A stretch of 54,238 nt of DNA from Actinokineospora bangkokensis. Lineage in GTDB: Bacteria > Actinomycetota > Actinomycetes > Mycobacteriales > Pseudonocardiaceae. The notes beneath the pieces were generated by a model, which was not told where the DNA came from, searched no databases, and was given only the letters and a program-made list of their open reading frames with translations. The stretch covers positions 37,990 to 92,227 of the forward strand of contig NZ_MKQR01000005.1 of assembly GCF_001940455.1 (NCBI RefSeq). Direction: 5' to 3'. Each line of letters starts with the position of its first letter. Position 1 is the stretch's first letter. This document shows, in pieces, positions 33,517 to 41,958 of the stretch. Position numbers and translations under genes: made by a program.

Positions 33517-34689
33517 ATGGGGTCACCGGTAGTGCACACCCGTGCCGAGGACCGTGAGCGCGCTCACTCCCTGCTGTCCCGCCACCCGCTGATCGACGGT
33601 CACAACGACCTCCCGTGGGCGCTGCGGGCGCTGTTCGGGCCCGATCCGGCCACCGCCGCCGCGGGCCGGGACCTGCTCGTCGAACAGCCCGATCTGCACA
33701 CTGACCTGGTGAAACTGCGTCGCGGATCGGTCGGCGGGCAGTTCTGGTCGGTCTACGTCCCGTGCTCGCTCACCGGTCACAGCGCCGTCACGGCGGTGCT
33801 GGAGCAGGTCGAGCTGGTGCACGAGCTGATCGCCCGCCACCCTGAGCACCTGGCCCTGGCCACCACCGCTGAGCAGGCCGAACAGGCCTTCGCCTCGGGT
33901 CGGATCGCCTCGCTGCTCGGCGCCGAGGGCGGGCACTGCATCAACTCCTCGCTGGGCGCCCTGCGCGCACTGCACCGCCTGGGGGTGCGCTACCTGACCC
34001 TCACGCACAACGACAACACCCCCTGGGCCGACTCCGCCACCGACGAACCGCAGGTCGGGGGCCTGTCGGGGTTCGGCAAGGAGGTCGTGGCGGAGATGAA
34101 CCGGCTGGGCATGCTGGTCGACCTGTCGCACGTCGCCGCGACCACGATGCACGCGGCCCTGGACGTGACGTCCGCGCCGGTGGTGTTCAGCCACTCGTCC
34201 TGCCGGGCGATCACCGACCACCCCCGCAACGTGCCCGATGACGTGCTGGAACGGTTGCCCGGCAACGGCGGTGTGCTCATGGTCACGTTCGTCCCCCGCT
34301 TCGTCTCCTCGGCGATCGCGGAGTGGGACGACGAGCTCGCCGACGCCATGGCGCAAGCGGGTGAGAAGCACACCGACCTGGCCGCGCGCGAGCGCTTCCT
34401 GGCCACCTGGAGCGGTCGCGACAGGCAGCCGAAGGCGACGTCCGCCGAGGTCATCGCGCACCTGGAGCACGCGCGCGAGGTGGTGGGCGTCGACCACATC
34501 GGCATCGGCGGGGACTACGACGGCTGCCCCGAACTGCCGCAGGGGTTGCGGGACGTCGGCTGCTACCCGGACCTGTTCGCCCTCCTGCTGGGGCGCGGGT
34601 GGAGCGAGGACGACCTCGCGAAAGTTGCAGGGCGTAACGTCCTACGTGTGCTCCACTCGGCCGAAGAGGTGGCCGCTCCCCACTCCTAA
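33517..34689 (+). CDS. Membrane dipeptidase family (M19) metallopeptidase
   Basis: 390 residues from ATG 33517; GTG 33532 is a possible later start. Binuclear zinc ligands are visible: [15 protein letters not shown] (HxD), [10 protein letters not shown] (Glu), [14 protein letters not shown] and [20 protein letters not shown] (His residues), and [17 protein letters not shown] near the C-terminus. There is no signal peptide, so despite the family name it is probably cytosolic. It should hydrolyse dipeptides, possibly with D-residues. It stands alone after the orphan response regulator's divergent promoter. Confidence 0.93.
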   Translation: MGSPVVHTRAEDRERAHSLLSRHPLIDGHNDLPWALRALFGPDPATAAAGRDLLVEQPDLHTDLVKLRRGSVGGQFWSVYVPCSLTGHSAVTAVLEQVELVHELIARHPEHLALATTAEQAEQAFASGRIASLLGAEGGHCINSSLGALRALHRLGVRYLTLTHNDNTPWADSATDEPQVGGLSGFGKEVVAEMNRLGMLVDLSHVAATTMHAALDVTSAPVVFSHSSCRAITDHPRNVPDDVLERLPGNGGVLMVTFVPRFVSSAIAEWDDELADAMAQAGEKHTDLAARERFLATWSGRDRQPKATSAEVIAHLEHAREVVGVDHIGIGGDYDGCPELPQGLRDVGCYPDLFALLLGRGWSEDDLAKVAGRNVLRVLHSAEEVAAPHS

Positions 34690-34797
34690 CTGGCAAAAGT
34701 TAATAACCTGCCGTCATCACTAATGCACAGGCTCCCCCCTCTGGTGGCGTGGGCCGAACGGAGCAATCGGGGGTCCTCCGGGTCTCCCGCGGCGGGA

Positions 34798-34834
34798 CCG
34801 GTTCAGGTGAAAATCCTTCGCAACTGTGAACCGG
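34798..34834 (+). other. Intergenic hairpin CCGGTTCA/TGAACCGG
   Basis: Perfect 8-base arms at 34798-34805 and 34827-34834 separated by 21 bases, between the dipeptidase and the Clp_N gene. It may act as a terminator stem or an operator; no T-run follows. Confidence 0.35.
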
Positions 34835-34847
34835 GTCAGTGCTGGGG

Positions 34848-34883
34848 CTGTACCCCTGTGTGGGGTTATCCACGGGGGTACAG
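34848..34883. promoter_or_regulatory. Dyad over the Clp_N gene promoter
   Basis: CTGTACCCCTGTG (34848-34860) and CACGGGGGTACAG (34871-34883) are inverted arms with one mismatch, separated by TGGGGTTATC. TACAGT at 34879-34884 could be the -10, so the dyad would overlie the promoter like an operator. Confidence 0.5.
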
Positions 34884-34909
34884 TCCGGCCGCGAAGGGGG
34901 TGGGGCGGC

Positions 34910-35572
34910 GTGCCGAAGATCAACGTGTACCTGCCGGACGACCTGGCCGAGGGGGTGCGCGCGGCGGGCCTGCCGGTCTCGGCCATCTGCCAGCGCGCGC
35001 TGGAGGCGTCCGTCCGCCGCGTGGCCGCCATCCGGCGGACGGCGCTGTCGGCCCACGAGGACCCGACGGCGGGCCTGAACCAGTTCACCGACCGGGCCCG
35101 CACCGCGATCCGCACGGCGGCCGGTCGCTCCCGGGCCGCGGGCGGGCAGCTCGGCACGGCGGACCTGCTGCACGGCGTCCTCGACGAGGGCGCCAACCTC
35201 GGCGTCCGCGTCCTGCGCGCCCTGGGGCTGGACCCCGCCGCGCTCGCGGCGGCCCTGCCGCAGCGCCCGCAGGACCCGGTGGGCGCGGCGTCGTTCACCG
35301 CCACCGCCTCGGCCGCGTTGGAGCTGGCGGTGACCGAGGCCCTCGCGCTCGGGCACGACTTCGTGGGCTGCGAGCACCTGGTCCTGGGCCTGCTCGCCGA
35401 GCCGGACGGCAGCGCGGGCGCCCTGCTGCGCGACCGGGGCGCCGACCTGCGCCCGGCCCGGCAGGCCGTGGTCGCCGCGCTCGTGGGCCTCACCCGCGCC
35501 GCGCCGGACCCGCTGCACCCGGTGCTCGCCCGCTTGGACCGGCTGGAACGCCACACCGGGCTCGCCCCGTGA
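34910..35572 (+). CDS. Clp N-terminal domain protein with ribbon-helix-helix-like N-terminus
   Basis: 220 residues from GTG 34910 (VPKINVYLPDDLAEGVRAAG). Residues ~1-35 look like a ribbon-helix-helix strand-helix unit (KINVYLPDDLAEGVRAAGLP, VSAICQRALE). Two Clp_N repeats follow: ~60-110 (RARTAIRTAAGRS to LLHGVLDEGANLGVRVLRAL) and ~130-190 (ALELAVTEALALGHDFVGCE, HLVLGLLAEPDGSAGALL). There is no AAA+ ATPase domain. In ClpC the N-domain binds substrates and adaptors; here it may be a sensor or adaptor fused to DNA binding. It is coupled to the asparaginase homologue by a 4-base overlap. Confidence 0.85.
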   Translation: MPKINVYLPDDLAEGVRAAGLPVSAICQRALEASVRRVAAIRRTALSAHEDPTAGLNQFTDRARTAIRTAAGRSRAAGGQLGTADLLHGVLDEGANLGVRVLRALGLDPAALAAALPQRPQDPVGAASFTATASAALELAVTEALALGHDFVGCEHLVLGLLAEPDGSAGALLRDRGADLRPARQAVVAALVGLTRAAPDPLHPVLARLDRLERHTGLAP

Positions 35573-36624
35573 GCCGCCTGCTGCTCCTGGCCACCGGCGA
35601 CACCCTGGCCCACGTCCGCCACGGTTCCCCGCCGCGCGTCGCCACCGGCGCCGAGCTGCTGGCCCGCACCGGCCACCGGGGCGTGGTCCGGGTCGAGGAC
35701 CTGGCCGCCGAACCCGCCTGGGACACCTCCCCGGGCACCCAGCTCGCCATCGCCCGCCGGGTCCGCTCCGCCCTGCTCGACGACGGGTTCGACGGCGTGG
35801 TCGTGACGCACGGGCTCGACACGGTGGAGGAGACGGCCTTCCTCACCGACGCGGTGCTGGGCCAGGCCGCCGACTTCGGCTCCGTGGTCTTCACCGGTGC
35901 CCTGCGCTGCCTCGACGACCCCGCCAGCGACGGCCTGCTCAACCTCGCCGCCGCGCTCACCGCCGCGGCCGACCCCGTGGCGCCGGGCCTCGGCGCGCTC
36001 GTCTGCGCCGACGGGGAGCTGCACGCCGCGCGGTGGGTCGCGCTGCTCGACACCGTGCGGGGGCCCGCGCTGACGTCCTACCCCTTCCGGCGGGTGGGGC
36101 ACCTGGAGCGCGGGCGCGTGGTGCTGACGGACAAGGTGCCGCCCCGGCCGCCCGCGGTGGCGGAGCTGCCGGAGACGGACGTCGCGCTGGTCAAGACGTA
36201 CCCGGGGATGCCGACGTCGCTGCTGAACGCGGTCGTCGACGCCGGGGCGCGCGGCGTGGTGCTGGAGGGGACCGGCGCGGCGAACGTGCCCGTGGAGCTG
36301 CTGGTGCCCATCCGGGAGCTGACCTCGTGGGACATCCCCGTCGTGCTGGCGTCGCGGGCCTTCGCGCCCGGACCGGTGGGGGTGGCCGCCGAGGCCGCCG
36401 AGGACGCCGAGGACGCCGAGGACATCGAGAACGCCGAGCGGGGGCTGTTCGGCGACCGGGTGGACCCGGGGTCGATGGCGGTGGACGTGTCCGGGCTGGC
36501 CGCGCGGGTGGGGGCCATCGGTGCCCGGGGGCTGCGCGCCGGGCAGGCCCGGGTGGCGTTGATGGCCGCCTTGGGCGGCGGGGGAGGGGTGGCCGCGGCG
36601 CGGCGGTACTTCGCCGCGCTGTGA
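35569..36624 (+). CDS. Asparaginase/glutaminase-family protein with altered active site
   Basis: 351 residues from GTG 35569, overlapping the preceding stop (GTGA). The first nucleophile motif is LLATGDTLAHVR (TGGT variant keeping the second Thr). The second motif reads VVVTHGLDTVEETAF where asparaginases normally have HGTDT, so one catalytic Thr is Leu. The usual catalytic Lys region (DGELHAARWVALLDTVRG) also lacks Lys at the expected place by eye. KTYPGMPTSLLNAVVDAGAR and GTGAANVPVELL are normal for the family. An acidic insert (EAAEDAEDAEDIENAE, ~270) is odd. It may be inactive or have another substrate. Confidence 0.8.
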   Translation: MSRLLLLATGDTLAHVRHGSPPRVATGAELLARTGHRGVVRVEDLAAEPAWDTSPGTQLAIARRVRSALLDDGFDGVVVTHGLDTVEETAFLTDAVLGQAADFGSVVFTGALRCLDDPASDGLLNLAAALTAAADPVAPGLGALVCADGELHAARWVALLDTVRGPALTSYPFRRVGHLERGRVVLTDKVPPRPPAVAELPETDVALVKTYPGMPTSLLNAVVDAGARGVVLEGTGAANVPVELLVPIRELTSWDIPVVLASRAFAPGPVGVAAEAAEDAEDAEDIENAERGLFGDRVDPGSMAVDVSGLAARVGAIGARGLRAGQARVALMAALGGGGGVAAARRYFAAL

Positions 36625-36634
36625 ACCGCGCCGG

Positions 36635-37198
36635 TCAGCCGCCCTTGCGGTGGCTGAACAGCGACACCCCGACCGGGGGCAACCCCACGACGCTGCCCAT
36701 CAGCTCGCAGAACGCCTCGCCGTGCGGCGCCAGGGCCGCGCTCAGCGGTGTCCAGGACGCCCGCAGCTCCAGGTCGTCGGTGCGGGCGGGCCCGGCGATG
36801 TCACCGAAGCGGGCGGAGGAGGTGTCGGTCACCGTCCCGCCCAGCGCCGTGAACTCGGCCCCGGTGGCGGCCAGCGCGTCGGTCAGCCACGACCAGCCCA
36901 CCGAGGGCAGCAGCGGGTCGTCGGCCAGCTCGGTGTCCAGCTCGGCCCGCACGTAGGCCACCACCCGCAGGTCGCCCTGCCAGACCTCCTGGCCCTCCGG
37001 GTCGTGCAGCAGGATCAGCCTGCCGGTGGCGTGCACGTCCGCCGGGCCGGAGACCTCGGCGGTGAGGGCGAAGGCGAACGGGGCGAGCCGCTGCGGCGGC
37101 CGGACCTCCGCCAGCGCCAGCTCCGCCCGCGGCCGCACCGACCGCAGCGCCGCGACGGCCTGGAGGAACAGCTCAGGCGCGGTCGACGTCCCAGTCAC
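36635..37198 (-). CDS. DUF3000 family protein
   Basis: 187 residues from GTG 37198. TACAGT lies 8 bases upstream without a ribosome site, consistent with leaderless initiation. Family-typical segments include [73 protein letters not shown] and a conserved C-terminal [20 protein letters not shown]. It is the Rv2680 counterpart and lies between RNase D and hemE in mycobacteria too. Cytoplasmic, function unknown. Convergent with the asparaginase homologue (10-base gap). Confidence 0.92.
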   Translation of the reverse strand: MTGTSTAPELFLQAVAALRSVRPRAELALAEVRPPQRLAPFAFALTAEVSGPADVHATGRLILLHDPEGQEVWQGDLRVVAYVRAELDTELADDPLLPSVGWSWLTDALAATGAEFTALGGTVTDTSSARFGDIAGPARTDDLELRASWTPLSAALAPHGEAFCELMGSVVGLPPVGVSLFSHRKGG

Positions 37199-37269
37199 GA
37201 CTAGTCACTGTAGGACCACCCGAGCTGGTGAGCGGGGAGGGCGCGCCGAGGGCAGGGGACACGATTCGG

Positions 37270-37282
37270 CCACTGTCAGTGG
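37270..37282. promoter_or_regulatory. 13-bp palindrome between DUF3000 and hemE
   Basis: CCACTGTCAGTGG is perfectly symmetric around one base in the divergent 200-bp promoter region, about 115 bases before hemE. Candidate operator; ligand unknown. Confidence 0.35.
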
Positions 37283-37397
37283 GTTCCGGGTGGGGGTGGG
37301 CCGGGTCGCCCCGGTGCGGGGCGGCCCAGGTGAACGGCCACATCGGCCTGCCCTGTCCGGTGGGCCCGGGGCGCAGCGTGGAAGAATCGGCGGGGCC

Positions 37398-38486
37398 ATG
37401 ACTGAGCTGACTCACCCGGCGCCCCCCGCCGCCCGCCGGGATCTCGCTGACGCACCCTTCCTGGTCGCCGCGCGGGGCGGGGTGCCGAGCCGGGTCCCCG
37501 TGTGGTTCATGCGCCAGGCCGGGCGCTCGCTGCCGGAGTACCGCGCGCTGCGCGCGGGCACCCCCATGCTGAAGGCCTGCTTCGACCCGGAGATGGTCCG
37601 CGAGATCACCCTGCAGCCGGTGCGCAGGCACGGCGTCGACGCGGCGATCCTGTTCAGCGACATCGTGGTGCCGCTGGTGGCCGCCGGGGTCGACCTCGAC
37701 ATCGTCGCCGGGACCGGCCCGGTCGTGGCCGAGCCGGTGCGCACCGCCGCCGACGTCGCCGCCCTGCCCGCGCTGTCGGCCGAGCAGGTCGAGCCCGTCG
37801 CCGAGGCGGTGCGCCTGCTCGTGGCCGCGCTGGGCGAGACCCCGCTGATCGGGTTCGCGGGCGCCCCCTTCACCCTGGCCTCCTACCTGGTCGAGGGCGG
37901 GCCCAGCCGCAACCACGAGCGCACCAAGGCGCTCATGTACGGCGACCCGACCACCTGGCACGCGCTGCTCGACCGGCTCGCGGACGTCGCGCTGGAGTTC
38001 CTGCGCGCCCAGGTCGCGGCCGGGGTCGACGCCGTGCAGCTGTTCGACTCCTGGGCCGGGGCGCTGTCCCCGCGCGACTACCGCGAGTTCGTCCTGCCGC
38101 ACTCGGCCAAGGTGCTGGGCGGGCTGGCCGGGGCGGGCGTGCCGCGCACCCACTTCGGCGTCGGCACCGGCGCGCTGCTCGGCGCCATGCGCGAGGCGGG
38201 CGCGGACGTGGTGGGCGTCGACTGGCGCACTCCGCTGGACGAGGCCGTGCGCCGGATCGAGGCCGAGACCGACCGCGGCGGGGTCGTGGTGCAGGGCAAC
38301 CTGGACCCGGCGACGCTGTTCGCGGGCGACGACGTGGTGCGCCGGGAGGCCACCCGCATCGTCGACGAGGGCCGCGCCGCCGCCGGGCACGTGTTCAACC
38401 TGGGCCACGGCGTGCTGCCCGAGACCGACCCGGACGTGCTCACCCGGCTCGTCGAGCACCTGCACTCGCTGACCCCCGGGCGCTGA
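37398..38486 (+). CDS. hemE: Uroporphyrinogen III decarboxylase
   Basis: 362 residues from ATG 37398. The enzyme converts uroporphyrinogen III to coproporphyrinogen III in the cytosol. Signatures are [20 protein letters not shown] (substrate-binding Arg loop), [20 protein letters not shown] (catalytic Asp), [37 protein letters not shown] and [16 protein letters not shown]. Length is normal. It is first in the hemE-hemY-hemQ-CoA-transferase run, five bases before hemY. Rv2678c is the counterpart. Confidence 0.97.
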   Translation: MTELTHPAPPAARRDLADAPFLVAARGGVPSRVPVWFMRQAGRSLPEYRALRAGTPMLKACFDPEMVREITLQPVRRHGVDAAILFSDIVVPLVAAGVDLDIVAGTGPVVAEPVRTAADVAALPALSAEQVEPVAEAVRLLVAALGETPLIGFAGAPFTLASYLVEGGPSRNHERTKALMYGDPTTWHALLDRLADVALEFLRAQVAAGVDAVQLFDSWAGALSPRDYREFVLPHSAKVLGGLAGAGVPRTHFGVGTGALLGAMREAGADVVGVDWRTPLDEAVRRIEAETDRGGVVVQGNLDPATLFAGDDVVRREATRIVDEGRAAAGHVFNLGHGVLPETDPDVLTRLVEHLHSLTPGR

Positions 38487-38491
38487 CCGCC

Positions 38492-39910
38492 GTGGGCGCC
38501 ACCCCGGCGCGCGTCGCCGTCGTCGGCGCGGGCATCTCCGGGCTCGTCGCCGCGCACCGGCTGCGCGCCCTGCTCGGCCCGGGCGCCGCGATCACCGTCG
38601 TGGAGCAGTCCGACCGGGTGGGCGGCAAGCTGCGCACCGCGGAGCTGGCGGGCACCCGGGTCGACGTGGGCGCCGAGGCGTACCTGGCCCGCAGGCCCGA
38701 GGTCGGGGCGCTGCTGGCCGAGCTGGGGCTCGCCGACGAGGTGCGCCACCCCTCCGCCGCCCGCTCGACCGTGCGCGCGGACGGGGTCACCCGGCTCATC
38801 CCCGGCGGCACCGTGATGGGGCTGCCGACCAGCGCCGACGCGGTGGCCGAGGTGCTCAGCGAGGACGGCGCCCGGCGGGTGGCCGCCGAGCCGGACCTGC
38901 CGCCGGTGGCCTGGGACGGTGACGCCGTGCTCGGCCCGCTGCTGCGCGAGCGGTTCGGCGCCGAGCTGCCCGACCGGCTGGTGGACCCGCTGCTCGGCGG
39001 GGTCTACGCGGGCGGGGTCGACAGCCTGGGCCTGCGCGCCACCCTGCCCGCGGTGGCCAAGGCCCTCGACGACGGCGCCCCCTCGCTGACCGCGGCCGCG
39101 GCCGCCCACGCGCCCAAGCCCACCGGTCAACCGGTGTTCGGCGCGCTCGCCTCCGGCTACGGCGCGCTGGTCGACGCCCTGGTGCGGTCCGCCGCGGCGC
39201 GCCTGCGGCTGAGCGTGCCCGTGCGCGAGCTGGCCCGCACCGCCGAGGGCTGGCGGCTCACCCTCGGGTCCGCCGCCGCCGCGCACGCCCCCGACGACCC
39301 GGTGCTGGACGTGGACGCCGTCGTGCTGGCCGTGCCCGCGCCCGCCGCCCGCAAGCTGCTGGCGGACGTCGTCCCCGTGGCCGCCGCGGCCTACGGCCGG
39401 GTGGAAGTCGCGTCGATGGCCGTGGTGGCCCTCGCCCTGCCCGCGGGCACCGAGCTGCCGGGCACCTCCGGGGTCCTGCTGGCCAGGGGGGAGCGCAAGC
39501 TCGACGGGTCGCCGTTCGCGGCCAAGGCGTTCACCTTCTCCGCGAGCAAGTGGCCGCACCTGCGGACCCCCGACGACCTCGTGGTGATCCGCGGGTCGGT
39601 GGGCCGCTTCGGCGAGCCCGGCGCGCTGCGCGCCGACGACGACGAGCTGGTCCGGCTGGTCCGCGCCGACCTGGTGGAGCTGACCGGGGTCACCGCGCCC
39701 CCCGTCGAGGCGGTGGTGACCCGCTGGGGCGGGGGCCTGCCGCAGTACGGGGCCGGGCACGGCGACCTGGTCGACGCCGTGGAGCGCGCCGTGGCCGCCG
39801 AACCGGGCCTGGCCGTGGCCGGGGCGACCCTGCACGGCGTCGGCGTGCCCGCCTGCGTGGCCACCGGCGAGGCCGCCGCCCGGCGTGTCGCGGAACACCT
39901 GCGCCGCTGA
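38492..39910 (+). CDS. hemY: Coproporphyrinogen III oxidase (HemY/CgoX type)
   Basis: 472 residues from GTG 38492. The N-terminal FAD fingerprint [17 protein letters not shown] is followed by [17 protein letters not shown] and [15 protein letters not shown]. Mid-protein [20 protein letters not shown] and C-terminal [20 protein letters not shown], then [20 protein letters not shown], are characteristic. In actinobacteria this enzyme oxidises coproporphyrinogen III to coproporphyrin III rather than acting on protoporphyrinogen, consistent with hemQ next door. Rv2677c is the counterpart. Confidence 0.95.
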   Translation: MGATPARVAVVGAGISGLVAAHRLRALLGPGAAITVVEQSDRVGGKLRTAELAGTRVDVGAEAYLARRPEVGALLAELGLADEVRHPSAARSTVRADGVTRLIPGGTVMGLPTSADAVAEVLSEDGARRVAAEPDLPPVAWDGDAVLGPLLRERFGAELPDRLVDPLLGGVYAGGVDSLGLRATLPAVAKALDDGAPSLTAAAAAHAPKPTGQPVFGALASGYGALVDALVRSAAARLRLSVPVRELARTAEGWRLTLGSAAAAHAPDDPVLDVDAVVLAVPAPAARKLLADVVPVAAAAYGRVEVASMAVVALALPAGTELPGTSGVLLARGERKLDGSPFAAKAFTFSASKWPHLRTPDDLVVIRGSVGRFGEPGALRADDDELVRLVRADLVELTGVTAPPVEAVVTRWGGGLPQYGAGHGDLVDAVERAVAAEPGLAVAGATLHGVGVPACVATGEAAARRVAEHLRR

Positions 39911-39954
39911 CCACCCGGGGGCGCCCCGGCCCGCCGGGGTGGGACGATGGGGGC

Positions 39955-40647
39955 ATGGCGCGCCTGAACTACGCGGAGCTCAACGACACCATCCGCTACA
40001 CCATGTGGTCGGTCTTCAAGGTCAACCAGGGCACGCTGCCCGAGGACCGGGGGACCGCCGCCGCCGAGACCGCCGAGTACCTCGACGCCCTGGAGGGCAA
40101 GGGGGTCGTGGTGCGCGGGGTGTACGACGTGGCCGGGCTGCGCGCCGACGCCGACTACATGATCTGGTGGCACGCCGAGGCCGTCGAGCAGGTGCAGGCC
40201 GCCTACACCGGGTTCCGCCGCACCGCGCTGGGCCGGGCGTCGACCCCGGTGTGGAGCCAGGTCGCGCTGCACCGGCCCGCGGAGTTCAACCGCAGCCACG
40301 TCCCGGCCTTCCTCGCGGGGGAGGAGGCGCGCAAGTACATCTGCGTGTACCCGTTCGTGCGCTCCTACGAGTGGTACCTGCTGCCCGACGACGAGCGCCG
40401 CAAGATGCTCGCCGACCACGGCAAGGAGGCCAGGGACTACCCGGACGTGCGGGCCAACACCGTCGCCTCGTTCGCCCTGGGCGACTACGAGTGGATCCTG
40501 GCGTTCGAGGCCGACGAGCTGCACCGCATCGTCGACCTGATGCGCCACCTGCGCGGCACCGAGGCCCGGCTGCACGTGCGCGAGGAGATCCCGTTCTACA
40601 CCGGCACCCGGGTGCCGCCCGCCGAGCTGGTGGCGAACCTGCCGTGA
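39955..40647 (+). CDS. hemQ: Haem synthase / coproheme decarboxylase
   Basis: 230 residues from ATG 39955; GACGAT lies 6 bases upstream, so it may also have its own leaderless transcript. It is a chlorite-dismutase-fold protein with typical segments [55 protein letters not shown] (the His is the expected proximal haem ligand) and [20 protein letters not shown]. It decarboxylates coproheme twice to haem b, the last step of the coproporphyrin-dependent route. Rv2676c is the counterpart. The required ferrochelatase gene is not in the window. The stop overlaps the next start by 4 bases. Confidence 0.96.
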   Translation: MARLNYAELNDTIRYTMWSVFKVNQGTLPEDRGTAAAETAEYLDALEGKGVVVRGVYDVAGLRADADYMIWWHAEAVEQVQAAYTGFRRTALGRASTPVWSQVALHRPAEFNRSHVPAFLAGEEARKYICVYPFVRSYEWYLLPDDERRKMLADHGKEARDYPDVRANTVASFALGDYEWILAFEADELHRIVDLMRHLRGTEARLHVREEIPFYTGTRVPPAELVANLP

Positions 40648-41909
40648 CCGGCGGGCGGGCGCTCCCGGGCCCGTTCCGGGTCACCGAGGCCGCGGTGGCG
40701 TGCGTGTCCGCCGCGACCGGGGCCGCCGCCCGCCTGCTGGAGGCCCGCGGCCTCCCGGCGGGCCCGGTGTCGGTGGACGCCCGCCACGCCGAGGAGTCCT
40801 TCCGCAGCGAGCGGCACCTGCTGGTGGACGGCCGCTCGCCGGGGGAGGTCTGGGCGCCGCTGTCCGGTGACTACCGCACCGCCGACGGCTGGGTGCGCCT
40901 GCACTGCAACTACCCGCACCACGCCGACGCCGTCCGCCGGGCCGTGGGTGGCCAGGAGCGCGCGGACGTCGTCGAGCGGGTGCTGCGCCTGCGCGCGGAC
41001 GACGTGGAGGCCGCCGTGCTGGCCGAGGGCGGTGCCGCCGCCGCGCTGCGCCCCCCGGAGCGGTGGCGCGCCCACCCGCAGGGCCGGGCCGTCGCGGCGG
41101 AACCGCTGGTGGCGGTGGAGAAGGTCGGGGACGCGCCCGCCCGGCCGCTGCCCCGGGCCGACCGCCCGCTGGCGGGGGTCCGGGTGCTGGACCTGACGCA
41201 CGTGATCGCGGGCCCGGTCTGCGGGCGGGTGCTGTCCGCGCACGGGGCCGACGTGCTGCACGTGGGCGCCGCGCACCTGCCCGTGGTGGCGCCGCTGGTG
41301 GTGGACACCGGGTTCGGCAAGCGCTCGACCTTCCTGGACCTGCGCGCGGAGGAGGAGCGGGCGACCCTGCGCGCGCTGCTGGCGGAGGGGGACGTGCTCG
41401 TGCAGTCCTACCGCCCCGGGTCGTTGGCGGCCAAGGGTTTCGGTGAGCGCGACCTGCCGCCGGGCAGCGTGCTGGTGAGCTTGGACGCCTACGGGCACAC
41501 CGGGCCGTGGCGCGACCGGCGCGGCTTCGACAGCCTGGTGCAGATGGCGTCCGGGATCGCTGCGGAGTCCGGTGTGGACACACCGCGACCGTTGCCCGCG
41601 CAGGCGCTCGACCACGGCACCGGGTGGTTGGCCGCGCTGGGTGTGATGCGCGCGTTGGCGTGGCGGGCCGCCGAGGGGGGCACGTGGCACGTCAAGGTGT
41701 CGCTCGCCCGCACCGCGTGGTGGCTGAGCGACCTGGGGCGCACGGACGCCGTGGCGCGGGAGTCGTCCGCGGCGCCGTACCTGTCCGAGATGGACAGTGA
41801 CTTCGGGCGCGTCACGCACGTGCGGCCACCCGGCCGGTTGCCCGGGTCGCCGCCGCGCTGGGAGTCCGGGCCGCGCAAGCCGGGGGCGGACGCGCCGAAC
41901 TGGCTGTGA
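40644..41909 (+). CDS. CaiB/BaiF-type (class III) CoA-transferase
   Basis: 421 residues from GTG 40644, overlapping hemQ by 4 bases. The first ~170 residues ([35 protein letters not shown]) look like a truncated or diverged extra domain. The CoA-transferase III core follows: [65 protein letters not shown] and [20 protein letters not shown]. Family members move CoA between carboxylates. Its physiological acid is unknown, and its coupling to hemQ has no obvious biochemical reason. Confidence 0.85.
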   Translation: MTGGRALPGPFRVTEAAVACVSAATGAAARLLEARGLPAGPVSVDARHAEESFRSERHLLVDGRSPGEVWAPLSGDYRTADGWVRLHCNYPHHADAVRRAVGGQERADVVERVLRLRADDVEAAVLAEGGAAAALRPPERWRAHPQGRAVAAEPLVAVEKVGDAPARPLPRADRPLAGVRVLDLTHVIAGPVCGRVLSAHGADVLHVGAAHLPVVAPLVVDTGFGKRSTFLDLRAEEERATLRALLAEGDVLVQSYRPGSLAAKGFGERDLPPGSVLVSLDAYGHTGPWRDRRGFDSLVQMASGIAAESGVDTPRPLPAQALDHGTGWLAALGVMRALAWRAAEGGTWHVKVSLARTAWWLSDLGRTDAVARESSAAPYLSEMDSDFGRVTHVRPPGRLPGSPPRWESGPRKPGADAPNWL

Positions 41910-41916
41910 CCGGCGA

Positions 41917-41944
41917 GCGGCCGGGAGCACCTGCCCCCGGCCGC
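41917..41944. terminator. Hairpin between the CoA-transferase and the S8 protease
   Basis: GCGGCCGGG (41917-41925) pairs with CCCGGCCGC (41936-41944) across a 10-base loop in the gap between convergent genes. Confidence 0.65.
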
Positions 41945-41958
41945 CGCGTCTCAGCCGA

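Noticed and set aside
34860..34875. DnaA box TTATCCACG in the Clp_N gene promoter
   Set aside because: A single near match that is better explained as part of the larger dyad over the promoter.
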